Assembly (NCBI GenBank): GCA_002363095.1
Contig: DEWC01000011.1
Location: 1 to 10,727 of the forward strand
Source: Ruminococcaceae bacterium UBA3220
GTDB taxonomy: Bacteria; Bacillota; Clostridia; Oscillospirales; Acutalibacteraceae
Reading direction: 5' to 3'
DNA length: 10,727 bases
Shown here: piece by piece, positions 1-7,489 of the stretch
Numbering within the stretch: position 1 is the first letter of the stretch
Layout: the number at the start of each line of letters is the position of its first letter
Notes under the pieces: model-generated
What the model was told of the DNA's origin: nothing
Databases searched by the model: none
What the model saw: only the letters and a program-made list of their open reading frames with translations
Position numbers and translations under genes: made by a program

Positions 1-719
1 TGGAGCTTGAATTCTTCTGCAAGCCGGGCACCGACCTTGAGTGGTTCAATTATTGGAGAAGTTTCTGCAAAAACTGGCTTCTCTCAATCGGTCTTAAAGA
101 AGAGAATATCCGCCTTCGCGACCATGACAAGGATGAACTTTGTTTCTATTCAAAGGCAACTACCGACTTTGAATTCCTTTTCCCGTTCGGCTGGGGCGAG
201 CTTTGGGGCGTAGCCGACAGAACCGATTACGACCTCACTCAGCATCAGAACACTTCCGGCAAGGACCTTACCTACTTTGACCCGGAAACGAACGAACATT
301 ATATTCCTTATGTTATTGAGCCGAGCCTCGGAGTTGAGCGAAGTTTCCTTGCCGTTTTGTGCGATGCGTACGATGAGGAAACCGATGAAAAAGGCGATAT
401 CAGGACCGTTCTTCATTTTCATCCGTTCTTAGCGCCCTTTAAGGCGGCGGTTTTGCCGTTGTCCAAAAAACTTTCTGATAAGGCTGCCGAAATATTTAAC
501 GACCTTTCAAAAGAATTTACGGTTGATTTTGACGACGCCGGGTCTATCGGTAAGCGTTACCGCCGTGAGGACGAAATCGGAACACCTTTCTGTATCACCT
601 ATGATTTTGACAGCGAAAACGACGGTTGTGTTACGGTTCGCAATCGCGACACAATGGAACAGGTTCGTATACCTATAACCGAGCTTAAAGACTATATCGC
701 CGAAAAAATCAAACTGTAA
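1..719 (+). CDS. glyQS: Glycyl-tRNA synthetase, class II alpha2 type, C-terminal part (5' end outside window)
   Basis: The enzyme charges tRNA-Gly with glycine in the cytoplasm. The open frame begins at base 3 (bases 1-2 finish a codon outside the window) and gives 238 residues, about half of the usual ~460-residue chain. The visible part starts in the catalytic core (ELEFFCKPGTDLEWF). It continues through FPFGWGELWGVADRTDYDL and the YFDPETN / YVIEPSLG stretch typical of the eukaryote-like single-chain GlyRS. Class II motif 3 follows as GVERSFLA at bases 330-353. From about residue 130 (HFHPFLAPFKAAVLPLSKKL) comes the HGTP-type anticodon-binding domain, ending in ITELKDYIAEKIKL. This is the alpha2 enzyme, not the alpha2beta2 glyQ+glyS form. 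It is the first visible gene of a + strand run, and the next gene starts 22 bp after its TAA. Any promoter or T-box leader would lie upstream of the window. Confidence 0.95.
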   Translation, partial: ELEFFCKPGTDLEWFNYWRSFCKNWLLSIGLKEENIRLRDHDKDELCFYSKATTDFEFLFPFGWGELWGVADRTDYDLTQHQNTSGKDLTYFDPETNEHYIPYVIEPSLGVERSFLAVLCDAYDEETDEKGDIRTVLHFHPFLAPFKAAVLPLSKKLSDKAAEIFNDLSKEFTVDFDDAGSIGKRYRREDEIGTPFCITYDFDSENDGCVTVRNRDTMEQVRIPITELKDYIAEKIKL

Positions 720-741
720 ATAAAAAAATCGGAGGAAACAG

Positions 742-2493
742 ATGAATTCTACCGAAATACTTACCATGATGGCACTGCTTATGGGCGGTCTTACCTTTTT
801 CCTTTTCGGAATGAGCGTAATGTCTGCGGGGCTTGAAGAAATGGCAGGCGGAAACCTTGAACGCACTCTTAAAAAGGTTGGAAAAAATGACCTTTTGGGC
901 TTTTCGCTCGGTGCAGGACTGACGGTCGCCATCCAATCTTCTTCGGCTATGACGGTAATGCTTGTAGGGCTTGTCAACTCGGGAATAATTTCATTTACCG
1001 ATACATTCGGGATGATAATGGGCTCACATGTCGGAACAACCCTTACCGCATGGATTTTGACCCTTAACGCAAACTCGGGGAACAGCTTCTTTATGGTGCT
1101 TTTGCGACCTATGACATTTTCGCCCATTCTCGCCTTTTTCGGCATAATGATGCGGATGTTTTCGAAACAAAAGCGAAGGCAGAAACTCGGTGATATTTTT
1201 ATAGGATTTGCCGTTTTAATGGCGGGAATGAGTATGATGAGCGACTCGATGTCGAATGTCAGGCAGTTCGCCGGCATCCTGACTCTTTTTGCAAAGTACC
1301 CGATTATCGCCTTCCTTATTTCTACCGCTTTTACCGGGATTATTCAGTCCTCCGCCGCGACGGTTGCCATCGTTCAGGCGCTCGCCATTTCGACAAAGAT
1401 GGATTTAAGGGTTGCCGTTCCGCTTGTTATCGGCGCCAATATCGGAACCTGTATGACTTCGCTTATTTCCAGTATAGGAACAAGCAAAAGCGCGAAGCGC
1501 GTCGTTGCCATGCATGTATACACAAATACCATCGGCGGTACCGTCTTGATGACGGTACTGTACGCAGTGATGTTTTTCTCACCGTCAACCCTTTCATATC
1601 AGGTTAATATATTCACGGTTGCGATAATTCATACACTGTTTAATGTTTTCAACACAGTTTTGTTCACTCCGCTTAAAAAACCGCTTTTTGCTTTATGCGA
1701 AAAAACCGTTCGAGGGGGAGAGGACGAGCATCGTACCGTTTTTTTGGACGAGCGGTTGTTTTATAATTCTCCTCTCGCAATAAGCGAATGCAAACGCCTG
1801 TGTAATGAAATGGCGGAGATTACCCGCAGCAGCGTCATTAAAGCCCTTTCGATACTCTTAAATTATAACGGGGAAACGGCTAAGCAGGTTGCCGAAGAGG
1901 AAATAACGGTCGATAAATACGAAGACCGTCTCGGCACATATCTTGTGAGGCTCAGCTCGAACAGTCTTACGGAGTATGACGGTCATTCGGTTGCGAGAAT
2001 GCTTCATTCTTTAAGTGATTTTGAGCGAATTTCCGACCATGCGCTGAACATTTGCAGGCTTTCGCAAGAGATAGATGAAAAGAAGGACGCGTTTTCTTCC
2101 GACGCCGAGAATGAAATCAAAAACATCTCCGAAGCGGTAAAGGAAATAACCTGTAAAACCTGCGAGTGTTTTATCGCGGACGATTGCGAAGGCGCAAGGC
2201 ATATTGAACCGCTTGAACAGGTAATTGACAGGCTTAAAGTAGATATGAAACTAAATCATGTTGACCGTCTCCAAAAGGGTGAATGCCGTACCGATTCCGG
2301 ATTTATTTTTTCGGATTTGGTTACCAATTTTGAACGCATATCCGACCATTGTTCGAATCTTGCCGTTTTTACGGCGCAATTAAAAACACCGCGTCTTGAC
2401 GCACACAAATATCTTAATTCTTACAAAGACATAAATAATCCGGATTTTGCAAGCGATTATAATCATTATCTTGCAAAATACGGCGCAAAATAA
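742..2493 (+). CDS. Na+/phosphate cotransporter family protein with C-terminal PhoU-like domain
   Basis: This 583-residue inner-membrane protein probably imports inorganic phosphate with sodium (SLC34/NptA-like family). The N-terminal ~315 residues are hydrophobic and contain the inverted-repeat hallmark twice: QSSS at residues 65-68 (AIQSSSAMTVMLVGLV) and QSSAA at 202-206 (GIIQSSAATVAIVQAL). Each is followed by a glycine-rich GxxxGTT/GANIGT element. From about residue 340 the protein is soluble and alpha-helical, with two PhoU-like repeats marked by ERISDH at residues 428-433 and 531-536. These carry the acidic and histidine residues typical of that metal-binding fold. The ATG at 742 has a strong Shine-Dalgarno (ggagga, 731-736) five bases upstream, which fixes the start. 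It sits 22 bp after the GlyRS gene and 18 bp before glycogen phosphorylase. The PhoU-like tail is known in this family and may regulate flux; its role here is inference. Confidence 0.93.
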   Translation: MNSTEILTMMALLMGGLTFFLFGMSVMSAGLEEMAGGNLERTLKKVGKNDLLGFSLGAGLTVAIQSSSAMTVMLVGLVNSGIISFTDTFGMIMGSHVGTTLTAWILTLNANSGNSFFMVLLRPMTFSPILAFFGIMMRMFSKQKRRQKLGDIFIGFAVLMAGMSMMSDSMSNVRQFAGILTLFAKYPIIAFLISTAFTGIIQSSAATVAIVQALAISTKMDLRVAVPLVIGANIGTCMTSLISSIGTSKSAKRVVAMHVYTNTIGGTVLMTVLYAVMFFSPSTLSYQVNIFTVAIIHTLFNVFNTVLFTPLKKPLFALCEKTVRGGEDEHRTVFLDERLFYNSPLAISECKRLCNEMAEITRSSVIKALSILLNYNGETAKQVAEEEITVDKYEDRLGTYLVRLSSNSLTEYDGHSVARMLHSLSDFERISDHALNICRLSQEIDEKKDAFSSDAENEIKNISEAVKEITCKTCECFIADDCEGARHIEPLEQVIDRLKVDMKLNHVDRLQKGECRTDSGFIFSDLVTNFERISDHCSNLAVFTAQLKTPRLDAHKYLNSYKDINNPDFASDYNHYLAKYGAK

Positions 2494-2511
2494 ACCAAGA
2501 AGGAAAATGAC

Positions 2512-4917
2512 ATGGCAAACGAATTCACTATTACTAAACTTACCGAAATGATTGAGAAAAAGCTTTCTCATAATTTCGGCGTAACACCCGAGCAAGCGTC
2601 GGATGAACTTTATTATAAAGCCTGCGTTCTCGTTTTGCTTGAAATAATGAACGAAAGAAAGGCGAAATTCCGCAAGGCGGTAGACGACAACAACGCCAAA
2701 ACCGTATATTATTTAAGTATGGAATTTCTTATGGGGCGTTCTCTAAAAAACACCCTTTATAATCTTAATCTTACCGAAAAGATGGAAAAGGCGCTTAAAA
2801 AGTTTAATGTTAAACTTGATAAACTTTATGATTTCGAGCCCGATGCGGGGCTCGGTAACGGCGGCCTCGGCCGCCTTGCCGCGTGTTTTCTTGATTCGCT
2901 TTCCTCATGTTCATACAGCGCTTTCGGTTACTGCATAAAATACGAACTCGGCATTTTCCGTCAAAAGCTTGTAGACGGGTGGCAGACCGAAATGCCCGAT
3001 TTCTGGCTGCCGGGCGGAAGCATTTGGCTTGAACAACGCCCCCACTCGGCTGTTGATGTTCATTTCGGCGGCCATGTCGAGGAATGGTGGGACAATAATT
3101 ATCATCATATAGAACATAAAGATTATGAAAATGTAAAGGCAATGCCTTATGACCTTATGGTGGCGGGGCATGACGGAAAAACCGTAAATGTTTTAAGACT
3201 TTGGAGCGCCGAGTGCCAGGATTTTGATATGTCGGCATTTAATCAGGGCGATTATGTAAGGGCACTTGAAAATCGCGCAAACACCGAGGCGATTTCAAAA
3301 ATCCTTTATCCCGCCGATAACCATGCCGAGGGAAAATCGCTTCGTCTCCGTCAGCAATATTTTCTTGTTTCGGCATCGATTCAGGATATTCTGGCGCGTC
3401 ATATGCGCAAGAACACAAGTCTTGACAATCTCCCCGAAAAGGTTGCTATTCATATCAATGATACCCACCCGACCCTGGCAATACCCGAACTTATGAGACT
3501 TTTGCTTGACGAATGCGGATATTCGTGGGAAGACGCATGGGATATAGTTACAAAAACCTTTGCTTACACCAACCATACAATAATGTCCGAGGCTCTCGAA
3601 TGCTGGCAGATAGACCTTTTCAGCAGAAGACTTCCGAGAATATATCAGATTATTGAGGAAATAGACCGCCGTTACAGGGCAAGTGTTATCGAGCAGACGG
3701 GAGATTTCGGGCTTGCCGAGCGCACCGCTGTTATCAGCAACGGTCTTGTAAGAATGGCAAATTTGTGCGTTGTCGCGGCGCATACCGTAAACGGCGTTTC
3801 AAAACTGCATAGCGACATCATTAAGCACGAACTCTTTAATGATTACTACAATATGACCCCCGATAAGTTTACCAATGTTACAAACGGAATTGCCCACAGA
3901 AGGTGGCTTTGCCAGGCGAACCCCGAACTCTCGGCGTATATCACCGAACTTATAGGGGGCAGTTTCGTAAGCGACGCCATGCGGCTTGAAAAACTGATGA
4001 AATTTGCCGACGATAAAACGGTGTTGGAGAGGCTTGCCGAAATAAAGAGAAACAATAAGATTCGCCTTTCAAACTATTTAAAGACGAACGGCGGCATTGC
4101 TTTTGACCCCGACAGCATTGTCGATATGCAGGTGAAACGGCTCCACGAATATAAGCGCCAGCACCTTAACGCCATTCATATCGTAAGCGAATACCTTTAT
4201 TTGCTTGATAACCCGAACGCTCCCTTTACACCCAAGACATATGTTTTCGGCGCTAAAGCGGCTCCCGGTTATCTCTTTGCAAAAGAGATTATCAAGATGA
4301 TTTGCAAAATTGCCGACCTTATAAATAACGACAGCCGTGTAAAAGATAAGTTAAAGGTGATTTTTGTTGAGGATTATAAGGTTACATTGGCTGAGATAAT
4401 GATACCCGCCGCCGAAATAAGCGAACAAATCTCTCTCGCTTCTACCGAGGCGAGCGGCACCTCAAATATGAAGTTTATGCTTAACGGCGCCGTAACCCTC
4501 GGCACCGAGGATGGCGCGAATGTAGAAATTCATTCCGCCGTAGGCGATGATAACATAATCATATTCGGAATGCAAACGCCCGAGGTTTTAAATCTCCAAA
4601 AGCACGGCTATTCGCCCGTTTCCTACTATAACAACAACGCCGAGTTAAAGCGTGCGATTGATTTTATTGAGAATAATATCCCCGGCGGTCCGTTCAGTAA
4701 TATTTGCAACAGCCTTAAAAACTTCGATAACTATATGGCGCTTGCGGATTATTCGGATTATTGTCTTGCACAGAATAAGGCGAGCGAGATTTATAAGGAT
4801 ACCCTCGCGTGGAACAAAATGTCGCTTGTTAATATTGCAAACGCCGGTATTTTTGCCGCCGACCGTTCGGTAAAGGAATATGCCGAAAACATTTGGGGCA
4901 TAAAGCCTGTTAAGTAA
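2512..4917 (+). CDS. glgP: Glycogen/maltodextrin phosphorylase (GT35)
   Basis: This cytoplasmic, PLP-dependent enzyme uses inorganic phosphate to release glucose-1-phosphate from the non-reducing ends of glycogen or maltodextrins. It is 801 residues, the normal bacterial length. Recognisable segments are YYLSMEFLMGRSL (from about residue 67), the DAGLGNGGLGRLAACFLDS glycine-rich signature (from residue 111), and VAIHINDTHPTLAIPELMR and VKRLHEYKRQHLN in the substrate and phosphate-site regions. The PLP block EASGTSNMKFMLNGAVTLG carries the Schiff-base lysine at K654, followed by DGANVEI at 667-673. The start follows an aagga-type ribosome site (about 2500-2504) seven bases before the ATG. The gene follows the phosphate transporter by 18 bp and precedes the GH13 hydrolase by 1 bp, so all three are probably on one mRNA. 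Glycogen versus maltodextrin preference cannot be decided from sequence. No truncation or missing catalytic residue is seen. Confidence 0.97.
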   Translation: MANEFTITKLTEMIEKKLSHNFGVTPEQASDELYYKACVLVLLEIMNERKAKFRKAVDDNNAKTVYYLSMEFLMGRSLKNTLYNLNLTEKMEKALKKFNVKLDKLYDFEPDAGLGNGGLGRLAACFLDSLSSCSYSAFGYCIKYELGIFRQKLVDGWQTEMPDFWLPGGSIWLEQRPHSAVDVHFGGHVEEWWDNNYHHIEHKDYENVKAMPYDLMVAGHDGKTVNVLRLWSAECQDFDMSAFNQGDYVRALENRANTEAISKILYPADNHAEGKSLRLRQQYFLVSASIQDILARHMRKNTSLDNLPEKVAIHINDTHPTLAIPELMRLLLDECGYSWEDAWDIVTKTFAYTNHTIMSEALECWQIDLFSRRLPRIYQIIEEIDRRYRASVIEQTGDFGLAERTAVISNGLVRMANLCVVAAHTVNGVSKLHSDIIKHELFNDYYNMTPDKFTNVTNGIAHRRWLCQANPELSAYITELIGGSFVSDAMRLEKLMKFADDKTVLERLAEIKRNNKIRLSNYLKTNGGIAFDPDSIVDMQVKRLHEYKRQHLNAIHIVSEYLYLLDNPNAPFTPKTYVFGAKAAPGYLFAKEIIKMICKIADLINNDSRVKDKLKVIFVEDYKVTLAEIMIPAAEISEQISLASTEASGTSNMKFMLNGAVTLGTEDGANVEIHSAVGDDNIIIFGMQTPEVLNLQKHGYSPVSYYNNNAELKRAIDFIENNIPGGPFSNICNSLKNFDNYMALADYSDYCLAQNKASEIYKDTLAWNKMSLVNIANAGIFAADRSVKEYAENIWGIKPVK

Positions 4918-4918
4918 T

Positions 4919-6766
4919 ATGAATTATTATCCCTTTGATTCGGCAAATAAACTTTATAAGCCTCATTTCGGCGCCTGCAAATCCGGTGAGGAGTTGCTTA
5001 TCCGCGTAGCTTTGCATTTTGATGCGCGCGTTCAGGGCGTTTTTTTGCAAATTTGCGAGGACGGCAAAGAGATTTTTGAGGTTGAAATGAAACCGAAAGA
5101 GACGATAGATAATTATCGTTTTTATGATTGCACACTAACCCTTGAAACCGGGCTTTACTGGTATAAATTCCGTTATACGAGCGAATACGGCGAATTCTTT
5201 GTAACCAAAACCGAGACCTCTCTCGGAATAGTGTCAAATGATGGCGGAGCCTGGCAACAAACCGTTTACGACAAAGATTTTACGGTGCCTTCCTGCTTTG
5301 CAGGCGGAATAATCTATCAGATTTTTCCCGACAGGTTTTATAATTCCGGAAAGAAAAAGACGAATGTTCCCGATGATAGGTTTTTGTGCTCCGATTGGGG
5401 AAAGCAACCGGAATACAGGCAAAATAACGGCATCTGTTCGCTGGGGAACGATTATTACGGCGGTGACCTTGAAGGGATTGCCGAAAAGCTTCCCTATCTT
5501 TCGGAACTCGGGGTAAGTATAATCTATTTAAATCCGATTTTTGAGGCGCACTCAAACCACCGTTACAATACCGCCGATTATTTTAAAATCGACCCGATTT
5601 TAGGGGATGAAAAGGACCTTGTACGCCTTTGCAAACAGGCAAAAAAATTCGGCATTTCGATTATTTTTGACGGCGTTTTTTCCCACACGGGGGACGACAG
5701 CGTATATTTTAACAAATACGGAAGATACGGACAAGGCGGAGCATATAACGATATGGCGTCGCCCTATCGTAAATGGTATAAATTCGGCAGTTTCGAATGC
5801 GGATACTCTGCTTGGTGGGGAGTTCCGTCCCTTCCCGAAGTTGATGAAAACAACCCGGGTTTTACCGATTTTATAACCGGAGAAAACTCGGTTATATCAA
5901 AGTGGTTGTCGGCAGGGCTTGACGGTATTCGCCTCGATGTTGCCGACGAATTGCCCGACGCCTTTTTGGAGGCAATACGAAAAGCCGTAAAACGCGAAAA
6001 AAAGGACGCGTATATTTTAGGTGAAGTTTGGGAAGACGCGTCAAATAAGATAAGTTACGGACACAGGCGGAAATTTCTTTTGGGCAGGCAGCTTGATTCG
6101 GTTATGAACTATCCGTTCGCGAACGGAATTATCGACTATGTTTGCACGGGCGACGGAGAGAAACTCAAAAGAACGGTAATGAGCGTGCTCGAAAACTATC
6201 CTAAACCGAGCGTCGACCTTTTGATGAATCATATCGGTACGCATGATACCGCGAGGGCGATAACAACCATAGCAAACTACGGTAAATATACGGGCGACCG
6301 TGAGTGGCAAAGCAAACAAACTCTTTCTGAAAACGACTATGCCTTTGCCTGTTTGCGCCTTAAAATTGCGGCGGTTTTGCAATACACTCTGCCCGGTATA
6401 CCGTCCCTTTATTACGGCGACGAGGCAGGGCTTACCGGATTTGGCGACCCGTTTTGCAGGGGCACCTATCCGTGGGGGAAAGAGAATGTCGACCTATTGA
6501 ATTTTTATAAGGCGTTAGGGCAGATGAGAAGGAAAACAAAAGCCTTTGCCGAAGGCGCCTATATCCCCGTTAAAACCGATGAAGGGTGTTTCGTGTTTAT
6601 AAGAGAAACAAACGGAGAAAGAGTGCTTGTCCTCGCGAACGCGACCGACTGCGAAAAAACCGTAGAAAACCCCTGCAAATCAGGGAAAACGGTTTTTGGA
6701 GAAAACATATCGGACGATCCCGATTTTGTGCGTTTAAAACCGTACGGATATGCGATTTTAGTTTGA
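4919..6766 (+). CDS. Intracellular GH13 alpha-amylase-family glycosidase (neopullulanase/cyclomaltodextrinase-like)
   Basis: This 615-residue alpha-glucan hydrolase has no signal peptide or anchor, so it should act in the cytoplasm on maltodextrins or phosphorylase limit dextrins. Residues 1 to about 125 look like the N-terminal beta-sandwich of neopullulanase-type enzymes. The (beta/alpha)8 barrel opens at GGIIYQIFPDRFYNSG. GGDLEGIAEKLPYLSELGV and HRYNTADYFKIDP are typical of the family. All catalytic regions are intact: region I DGVFSH (251-256), region II GIRLDVADE with nucleophile D340, region III GEVWED with acid/base E369, and region IV MNHIGTHDT with H442 and D443. WWGVPSLPEVDE resembles clostridial amylopullulanase-like GH13 members. 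A short C-terminal beta domain ends the chain. The ATG begins one base after the glgP stop and has no clear Shine-Dalgarno, so translation probably depends on glgP. The bond cleaved (alpha-1,4, alpha-1,6 or both) cannot be settled here. Confidence 0.93.
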   Translation: MNYYPFDSANKLYKPHFGACKSGEELLIRVALHFDARVQGVFLQICEDGKEIFEVEMKPKETIDNYRFYDCTLTLETGLYWYKFRYTSEYGEFFVTKTETSLGIVSNDGGAWQQTVYDKDFTVPSCFAGGIIYQIFPDRFYNSGKKKTNVPDDRFLCSDWGKQPEYRQNNGICSLGNDYYGGDLEGIAEKLPYLSELGVSIIYLNPIFEAHSNHRYNTADYFKIDPILGDEKDLVRLCKQAKKFGISIIFDGVFSHTGDDSVYFNKYGRYGQGGAYNDMASPYRKWYKFGSFECGYSAWWGVPSLPEVDENNPGFTDFITGENSVISKWLSAGLDGIRLDVADELPDAFLEAIRKAVKREKKDAYILGEVWEDASNKISYGHRRKFLLGRQLDSVMNYPFANGIIDYVCTGDGEKLKRTVMSVLENYPKPSVDLLMNHIGTHDTARAITTIANYGKYTGDREWQSKQTLSENDYAFACLRLKIAAVLQYTLPGIPSLYYGDEAGLTGFGDPFCRGTYPWGKENVDLLNFYKALGQMRRKTKAFAEGAYIPVKTDEGCFVFIRETNGERVLVLANATDCEKTVENPCKSGKTVFGENISDDPDFVRLKPYGYAILV

Positions 6767-6802
6767 CTGATATACATTTAAGTTTAAGTAAGTGTAACGA
6801 AA

Positions 6803-7036
6803 ATGCGTTCAATCAGAACCAAAATTATGATTATGACGGTAGCGACAATTGTCGTCGTAATGCCGGTGGCATAAATAGCCGGAGTTGTCGCGATAAGAAG
6901 GGTAGCAATTAAAAGCGACGCCGACGGGAAGATAATGTATCATCCTAAAATGGATGTCACAAAAATGAAAACCCTGCCGAGCGTTCCCGAAGGGCTTATA
7001 ACCAAAGAAAAACGAGCCAAAGATAATCGGCAATAA
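6803..7036 (+). pseudogene. Degraded fragment resembling a membrane-anchored Cache-type sensor protein
   Basis: From the ATG at 6803 one frame reads MRSIRTKIMIMTVATIVVVM, then PVA and an in-frame TAA at 6872-6874. The same frame stays open as IAGVVAIRRVAIKSDADGKI and MYHPKMDVTKMKTLPSVPEG to paired TAA stops at 7034-7039. The first part has the basic start plus hydrophobic helix of a signal anchor, and the helix continues across the stop codon. The DADGKIMYHP stretch resembles a motif common late in extracellular Cache sensor domains of clostridial GGDEF or chemotaxis-type proteins. The likely history is loss of most of a sensor gene, joining the anchor to a later piece of the Cache domain, plus a nonsense mutation. 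No ribosome site precedes the ATG. The family assignment is from memory of similar proteins. The alternative is chance openness of a short noncoding stretch. Confidence 0.5.
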
Positions 7037-7037
7037 T

Positions 7038-7065
7038 AAAACCCCCGCCACCGGTGGGGGTTTTT
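7038..7065 (+). terminator. Intrinsic terminator closing the + strand gene run
   Basis: An eight-pair GC-rich stem (CCCCCGCC at 7042-7049, GGTGGGGG at 7053-7060, one G·U pair, loop ACC) is followed by TTTTT at 7061-7065. The AAAA before the stem (7038-7041) becomes a U-run on the other strand, so it could also stop transcripts arriving from the right. It lies about 275 bp after the GH13 stop and immediately after the last stop of the pseudogene, which suggests it originally served that gene. I saw no closer terminator for the GH13 gene. Confidence 0.85.
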
Positions 7066-7093
7066 AATGAATAATGAAGGAATGAATAATGAA
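7066..7093. repeat. 13-bp direct repeat (aatgaataatgaa x2)
   Basis: The word aatgaataatgaa occurs at 7066-7078 and again at 7081-7093, separated by gg. A third partial copy (taatgaataat) overlaps the end of the second. It lies directly after the terminator T-run and contains no gene. Function is unknown; slippage-prone intergenic filler is the simplest reading. Confidence 0.75.
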
Positions 7094-7112
7094 TAATTTT
7101 GGTGCCTGCGGC

Positions 7113-7149
7113 TATCAGATGTCGGATTGCAGATATCAGATGTCAGATT
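7113..7149 (-). repeat. Interspersed 33-bp word, copy A (inverted relative to copies B and C)
   Basis: A 33-base stretch (7115-7147) built from the word tcagatgtc/tcagatatc around a central gattgcaga. Its reverse complement matches copy C (7302-7334) at 29 of 33 positions by hand alignment. It also pairs with copy B at 7178-7204. Strand is given so that B and C are the + orientation. No coding potential is apparent. Confidence 0.8.
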
Positions 7150-7177
7150 TTAAAGGAAAAGGTCAATAATGTTTTTT

Positions 7178-7206
7178 CGTCTGATGTCTGCAATCTGATG
7201 TCTGCG
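7178..7206 (+). repeat. Interspersed word, copy B
   Basis: It reads cgtctgatgtctgcaatctg, then atgtctgcg. It shares the opening cgtctgat with copy C and is the inverted partner of copy A. Bases 7178-7204 pair with 7116-7142 on the + strand with 22 Watson-Crick and five G·U pairs and no mismatch, enclosing a 35-base loop. Its right end abuts the 74-bp inverted-repeat element. Confidence 0.8.
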
Positions 7207-7280
7207 TCGTAGGGGCAGATATTATCTGCCCGCCAAAATCCAACAAAACAAAACGGACGCTTCGTGAAGCGCCCCTACGA
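7207..7280. repeat. 74-bp MITE-like element with 10-bp terminal inverted repeats and two internal hairpins
   Basis: The ends are perfect inverted repeats: tcgtaggggc at 7207-7216 and gcccctacga at 7271-7280. Inside are two further palindromes. One is gggcagat-att-atctgccc at 7213-7231, which shares bases with the left end. The other is cgcttc-gt-gaagcg at 7258-7271. Between them lies an A-rich unpaired stretch. The whole could fold as a closed stem with two arms. It encodes nothing and no flanking target duplication is evident. It resembles small non-autonomous palindromic elements dispersed in clostridial genomes, but its copy number cannot be judged from one window. Confidence 0.65.
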
Positions 7281-7299
7281 TATTTCAATATTGCCTCAT

Positions 7300-7334
7300 C
7301 GTCTGATATCTGACATCTGCAATCTGAAATCTGA
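7300..7334 (+). repeat. Interspersed word, copy C
   Basis: It begins cgtctgatatctgacatctg and continues caatctgaaatctga. It has the same orientation as copy B and is the inverted partner of copy A (29 of 33 positions, 7302-7334 against 7115-7147). Its right end runs directly into the A-run that forms the U-tract of the 5S rRNA terminator. Confidence 0.8.
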
Positions 7335-7360
7335 AAAAACGACCGCCCTATTGGACGGTC
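7334..7360 (-). terminator. Intrinsic terminator of the 5S rRNA gene
   Basis: Read on the - strand, GACCGTCC, loop AATA, GGGCGGTC forms an eight-pair stem (7341-7360) with one G·U pair. It is followed by G and a T-run (7334-7339). It starts about 10 bases after the 3' end of the mature 5S, the expected place for a stand-alone transcript. Confidence 0.92.
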
Positions 7361-7370
7361 GCTTATTTTG

Positions 7371-7488
<118 letters not shown>

Positions 7489-7489
7489 A

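Noticed and set aside
507..1277. Long antisense reading frame opposite the GlyRS end and the transporter
   Set aside because: It is a shadow of two well-recognised genes, with no ribosome site and no recognisable protein features. The other antisense frame at 3295-3783 inside glgP was dismissed for the same reason.
6763..6795. Promoter beginning TTGACT just after the GH13 stop
   Set aside because: The -35 box overlaps the end of the GH13 gene and no acceptable -10 is found at the right distance (AAGTAA at best).
6843..6854. Perfect 12-bp palindrome CGACAATTGTCG as an operator
   Set aside because: It lies within the relic reading frame, has no promoter beside it and does not recur elsewhere in the window, so coincidence is likely.
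6803..6874. Intact small membrane protein of 23 residues ending at the TAA
   Set aside because: There is no ribosome site, the hydrophobic helix continues past the stop in the same frame, and the downstream frame stays open for about 53 codons. A broken longer gene fits better.
6872..6874. Stop-codon readthrough or recoding at the in-frame TAA
   Set aside because: TAA ends several genes normally here (GlyRS, transporter, glgP, pheT), and the remainder is too short and incomplete to be a working sensor.
7100..7340. Possible CRISPR array from the repeated tctgat/atcaga words
   Set aside because: The copies are irregularly spaced, differ in orientation and are degenerate, there are no uniform spacers, and no cas genes are nearby.
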